NCBI GenBank assembly: GCA_004347955.1
Contig: QNVH01000009.1
Location: forward strand, 1,849 to 10,625
Source: Thermoproteota archaeon
GTDB lineage: Archaea > Thermoproteota > Methanomethylicia > Methanomethylicales > Methanomethylicaceae
Direction of reading: 5' to 3'
DNA: 8,777 bases
The position numbers were made by a program, and so were the translations under genes. How positions within the stretch are numbered: position 1 is the first letter of the stretch; each line of letters opens with the position of its first letter. Shown here piece by piece: positions 6,064 to 8,777 of this stretch. The notes below the pieces were generated by a model. The model worked only from the letters and a program-made list of their open reading frames with translations, had not been told where the DNA came from and ran no database searches.

Positions 6064-6679
6064 AGTCTTGGCAATAGTCGCGCCGACCCTGTCTCTGATC
6101 CTGTTTATGTTAATTCGCAACATCACCGTATCTGCAATTATTATCGGAGCCCCCCTTCTGTCTATCTTCTATCTGAAGCGAGCCCAAAACCCCTCTGTAC
6201 GCACGCTACTTCTCGTCACACACGTCATGGAACTCCTTGCAGCCGCCTATGCGCTTAGCGGCTCTCTGAAGCAATCAATATCCCAGCTGTGCCGGATCGA
6301 ATCCCCCGTCTCAGGGCAATTCTGGTCTGCCCTCCTTAGGATCAGGAGCGGCGTCGACCCTGCAGAATCTTTGAAGGCCGCATTCCAAGGCAACCCGTGG
6401 TGCAGCGAGTGGCTCGAATCTCTGCTCAGGGGCTCGGTGAGTGATGCGCAGGACCTCTTTTCAGCGTGGAGCGCCAAGGCAGAAGAGGTCATACTGAAAG
6501 TTGACGACCTTCTCTCATTTGTAATAGTCTTCTCCACAATCTTGCCAGTGATCTTCCTGATAATTTTAATGGTCTCTGGGGTGGAGCCTCCACTTATTTA
6601 CTTACTGGTGGTTTTTCAGCTCGCACTCTTTCAGGGGGTTTACCATTGGATAAAAGGTCTACTCTCCTTACTCTACTGA
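6047..6679 (+). CDS. Pilus platform membrane protein with one T2SSF-like domain (TadB/TadC-like)
   Basis: This 210-residue inner-membrane protein has helices at about 5-23 and 26-42, a cytoplasmic helical domain, then helices at about 155-179 and 182-198. The cytoplasmic part (ELLAAAYALSGSLKQSISQL, then a later repeat-like IRSGVDPAESLKAAF) shows the small-residue/Gly pattern of T2SS-F domains, which contact the assembly ATPase. Archaeal FlaJ has two such domains in one chain; this protein has one, as in bacterial TadB and TadC. I prefer ATG 6047, with GGAGG eleven bases upstream, over TTG 6026, which would start before that ribosome site. It overlaps the ATPase by 17 bases and the next gene by 34. 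The family call rests on topology, motif pattern and neighbours. Confidence 0.75.
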   Translation: MKKYLKVLAIVAPTLSLILFMLIRNITVSAIIIGAPLLSIFYLKRAQNPSVRTLLLVTHVMELLAAAYALSGSLKQSISQLCRIESPVSGQFWSALLRIRSGVDPAESLKAAFQGNPWCSEWLESLLRGSVSDAQDLFSAWSAKAEEVILKVDDLLSFVIVFSTILPVIFLIILMVSGVEPPLIYLLVVFQLALFQGVYHWIKGLLSLLY

Positions 6680-7536
6680 GACCTCACCCGCTTGGAGTTG
6701 TCCTCGCGGCTGGGCTGGTCTTGACCCTCCAGGAACACTGCGAGTTCGTTGAAGTCCTCGCCGCGGGCACGGCTTACCTCCTCCTCTTGAATAGCGCTTT
6801 CAATCTTGATAAGTTCAGTCTAGGAGAACGGGAAGTCCTGACAACCTCCTTCCTATTGTCATTCGCAAAAACTCTGGGGAGAACCTCGCCCGAGGCTGCC
6901 TTCTTGAGGGCCCTGGGCGCAGAAAAGAGGCTGGAAACAGGTTTAGGAGGGTCAAAATCAGTGTTCGGATCGGGATCAAGGAACTGTTCAAAAGTACCGT
7001 CAGGATACACTGTGGCGGAAGTGCTCAGGCAGATAAGGGACGGTGTACCGCTCACCGTGTCGCTAAAGCGGATAAGAGGGCTGAGGGGCACCGACGCCCT
7101 GCTGCCCGACCTGCTCTCGGACCTGCTCTCCTTCAGCTCGGAGGAGACCTCCAAGAGGATTTGCAACTACGTCAAGTATCGCCAGGAAAAGGAAAGACTC
7201 AAATCGTCATTGTCTTTAAAGTTGGCAGTCGTCTCTTTGAGGTTCAAGGTGCTGACCCTTATATGCTCTTCCTCTATGGCGGTCATAGCCTTTGCATCCC
7301 CGATCTTCTATTCCATGGCTGGTTTGAGATGGACGGTGATCCCTTTGGGCTATCAGACTACGTTCTCTTTCAACGCAGAGATCTTTCTCCCCTCCCTATC
7401 CGCGGCGGTCTTCTCAGCATATGCATACTCCAAGCTCCTGCCGGATGTGAGCGGACTTAGGCTCTCGATCGCGTCCGCATCATTGTTCTTTGCCACTGAA
7501 GTCGCTCTACTGCTGGTTATCGGGTGGCACATTTAA
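6646..7536 (+). CDS. Second pilus platform membrane protein (TadC/FlaJ-half-like)
   Basis: This 296-residue polytopic protein has N-terminal helices at about 16-28 and 34-49, a helical cytoplasmic domain at about 65-200, and three further hydrophobic segments towards the C-terminus (one containing SSSMAVIAFASPIFY, the last ending VALLLVIGWHI). The cytoplasmic part ends in a charged amphipathic stretch (YVKYRQEKERLKSSLSLK), like the FlaJ/TadC region just before a membrane segment. A Ser/Gly-rich insertion near residues 100-120 (GLGGSKSVFGSGS) looks like a flexible loop. The start is TTG 6646, eight bases after a GGGGG run and overlapping the preceding gene by 34 bases. With that gene it probably forms the heteromeric platform under the ATPase. 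Sequence similarity is weak, so the assignment leans on context. Confidence 0.62.
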   Translation: MDKRSTLLTLLRPHPLGVVLAAGLVLTLQEHCEFVEVLAAGTAYLLLLNSAFNLDKFSLGEREVLTTSFLLSFAKTLGRTSPEAAFLRALGAEKRLETGLGGSKSVFGSGSRNCSKVPSGYTVAEVLRQIRDGVPLTVSLKRIRGLRGTDALLPDLLSDLLSFSSEETSKRICNYVKYRQEKERLKSSLSLKLAVVSLRFKVLTLICSSSMAVIAFASPIFYSMAGLRWTVIPLGYQTTFSFNAEIFLPSLSAAVFSAYAYSKLLPDVSGLRLSIASASLFFATEVALLLVIGWHI

Positions 7537-7539
7537 ATA
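7532..7539 (+). promoter_or_regulatory. Internal TATA box for the micro-pilin gene
   Basis: TTTAAATA spans the stop codon of the preceding platform gene, with its centre about 29 bases before the ATG at 7565, ideal for a leaderless or nearly leaderless transcript. A separate promoter inside the operon is what one expects for a structural subunit needed in far greater amounts than motor and platform. GGGTG (7556-7560) four bases before the ATG could also serve read-through transcripts. Confidence 0.5.
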
Positions 7540-7564
7540 TGGTCCGTCTATAACTGGGTGAAAA

Positions 7565-7780
7565 ATGAAACGTAAGAGCATTAGGGGCTCCCCGCTTGTG
7601 GAGGAGGGCCTGCTCCTCGGTTTGTCCATAATCACTTTGACCGTCGTGCTCTCAATAATAGTGGGTTTACTCTCCGGCGTAAAGGATACCTTCGACCTTT
7701 CAGTATTCAGGGGTCAGGAGTTCATGAATCAGCTCCAGCAGGCGATTCAGAGGATCCTGCAGTACTTTAGGATCGGATGA
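7565..7780 (+). CDS. Micro-pilin with class III leader, candidate main fibre subunit
   Basis: This 71-residue protein begins MKRKSIRG, then SPLVEEGLLLGLSIITLTVV. The leader is basic and ends Arg-Gly before a hydrophobic helix with Glu at mature positions 5 and 6, the hallmark of type IV pilins and of the archaeal class III signal. The 63-residue mature chain is one long hydrophobic helix followed by an amphipathic, Gln-rich helix (MNQLQQAIQRILQYF), with no room for a beta-rich globular head. In that it resembles bacterial Flp pilins of Tad systems. It lies 28 bases after the platform gene, has its own TATA-like box, and its TGA overlaps the next ATG as ATGA. An alternative is a small membrane partner of the HerA-like ATPase, but the leader favours a pilin. 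Processing would need a prepilin peptidase encoded elsewhere. Confidence 0.72.
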   Translation: MKRKSIRGSPLVEEGLLLGLSIITLTVVLSIIVGLLSGVKDTFDLSVFRGQEFMNQLQQAIQRILQYFRIG

Positions 7781-8777
7781 ATATGCCCGTCCTTCCCTCC
7801 CTTCTCCTGTTATTGATCGCGCTAATATTCCTTTACGATTTTCTGGACCCGATACTCCTCTTCTCCATATTGTGCGCCTCGATTTCTCTCATTGTAATTG
7901 CGTCTCTGAGGGGTTGGGACCTCAATCCCTTTAAGTCATTGGGCATAAAGACGGGCACAATAAATCCTGATACACAGGGGGCATACAAAGCATCAGCAAT
8001 AATACTTAATTCCCCTCCAGACGAAAGCTGGAATGGAAACAGGCTCAACTACGAGCGCCTCTCCAACTTCTCGGAGACTTTGGCATCACTTGGGGTTCCC
8101 ATAGCATACGTCTCTTTTTTCTACCCCTCTGGCACCTTTGGCTCACGTGGTCCCTCAATATGCCGCACCTTCCTTATGGTCTGGTCAAACGGAAAGGATA
8201 GGGGCGATCGCCGCTCCTCCGATTATATATCACAACTGGAGGGGATCTGCGAGATAGCCCTCCCAGGGGTAAATGCGAGGAAGATGGATGATCACGATCT
8301 ATCCTGCCTAATGAACTATCCCCTCCATGTCGCGGTAGCCAAACTGGTAAAGCCACTGGACCATGTAAGGAGCCGTCCGGTGCATTCTCCCCTCCTGCCT
8401 CCCCCTAAATCCAAAGATCCATCAGACGTTTTTCCATTCCCCGAACCCGAGGCCATAAACGGAGACGGGCCCCTCTTGGGGATGGTCATTTCTAATGGTA
8501 AGGACATTGCGCCACTCGCTTTATATCTCAAGGATATACAGCGGCACGTCTCGGTATTCGGAACAACAGGCAGCGGGAAGTCCACCACTGCCATATCACT
8601 AGCACTCCGCCTCTTCTCCATGGGCGTCTCAGTACTCATCCTCGACTGGCATGGCGAACACACAAAAATAGTCAGGGCCGCCGGCGGGAAAGTCTACTCC
8701 CCGGGATCTGCAGAAAATGGTCTGACCATAAATCCAATGTACTGCCCCAATATGAGCGAGATAGACTTCCAGATAGA
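7777..8777 (+). CDS. Membrane-anchored HerA/VirB4-like ATPase, C-terminus cut by window edge
   Basis: The 333 visible residues begin with two hydrophobic segments (about 5-19 and 24-42), followed by a soluble N-terminal domain and a P-loop ATPase core. Walker A is GTTGSGKST (262-270, Lys268). Walker B is VLILDWHGEH with Asp290 and Glu294; the D-x-HGE form is typical of HerA-type motors. HerA/FtsK/VirB4 ATPases form hexamers that pump DNA or drive macromolecule export; two N-terminal membrane segments point to a secretion or transfer role rather than soluble HerA in end resection. ATG 7777 overlaps the pilin stop as ATGA; ATG 7783 is a possible alternative. The pairing with a pilus ATPase, platform and pilin recalls archaeal CedB, though no CedA-like gene is visible. 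Sensor and arginine-finger regions lie beyond the right edge. Confidence 0.88.
   Translation, partial: MNMPVLPSLLLLLIALIFLYDFLDPILLFSILCASISLIVIASLRGWDLNPFKSLGIKTGTINPDTQGAYKASAIILNSPPDESWNGNRLNYERLSNFSETLASLGVPIAYVSFFYPSGTFGSRGPSICRTFLMVWSNGKDRGDRRSSDYISQLEGICEIALPGVNARKMDDHDLSCLMNYPLHVAVAKLVKPLDHVRSRPVHSPLLPPPKSKDPSDVFPFPEPEAINGDGPLLGMVISNGKDIAPLALYLKDIQRHVSVFGTTGSGKSTTAISLALRLFSMGVSVLILDWHGEHTKIVRAAGGKVYSPGSAENGLTINPMYCPNMSEIDFQI

Noticed and set aside
6774..7166. Minus-strand ORF of 130 codons
   Set aside because: Ser/Arg-rich antisense shadow of the second platform gene.
8316..8663. Minus-strand ORF of 115 codons
   Set aside because: Antisense to the Walker A and B region of the HerA-like gene.
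7565..8777. Direct assignment of the pilin and HerA-like ATPase to the Ced/Ted DNA import system
   Set aside because: CedA1/TedC pilins have two hydrophobic helices and no class III leader, and no CedA-like polytopic protein is visible; only the membrane-bound HerA-type motor is shared.

Overview
This window is archaeal. The supporting genes are an archaeal-type tRNA-guanine transglycosylase (archaeosine pathway), an Sm-like protein of the long SmAP3 type, a TFIIB-like factor with a zinc ribbon and two cyclin repeats, and an archaeal type IV pilus (Tad/FlaI-like) motor with class III (FlaK/PibD-type) prepilin leaders. TATA-like boxes sit about 26 bases before several starts, GGAGG/GGTG ribosome sites precede others, and GTG and TTG starts are frequent. 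Heavy use of AGG/AGA for Arg and ATA for Ile suggests a thermophilic or TACK-type lineage, but this placement is a guess.

Layout. Positions 1-1767 (minus strand) hold an RNA-biology pair: an Sm-like gene followed by tgtA, whose C-terminal part runs off the left edge. A short divergent intergenic region (1768-2034) separates it from a plus-strand TFB paralogue (2035-2985), which is unusual in lacking a recognisable B-reader/linker segment. Positions 3032-4234 (minus strand) hold four small overlapping genes. Three encode proteins with prepilin-like leaders and a hydrophobic N-terminal helix, and the fourth, first in the operon, encodes a one-helix membrane protein. A roughly 120-base divergent promoter region follows. 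The plus-strand operon 4357-8777 then encodes a secretion/pilus ATPase, two single-domain membrane platform proteins, a 71-residue pilin with its own apparent promoter, and a membrane-anchored HerA/VirB4-like ATPase cut by the right edge.

How the genes fit together. The divergent operons 3032-4234 and 4357-8777 look like one machine. The ATPase would drive assembly through the two platform subunits, which together would correspond to the two halves of FlaJ or to TadB plus TadC. The 71-residue protein would be the main fibre subunit and the minus-strand genes the minor or tip pilins. The HerA-like ATPase, translationally coupled to the micro-pilin, is not a normal component of a simple adhesion pilus. 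It resembles in kind the membrane-bound HerA/VirB4 motors of archaeal DNA-transfer systems such as CedB, so the most interesting hypothesis is a pilus coupled to DNA or macromolecule transfer. No prepilin peptidase and no outer component are visible in this window.
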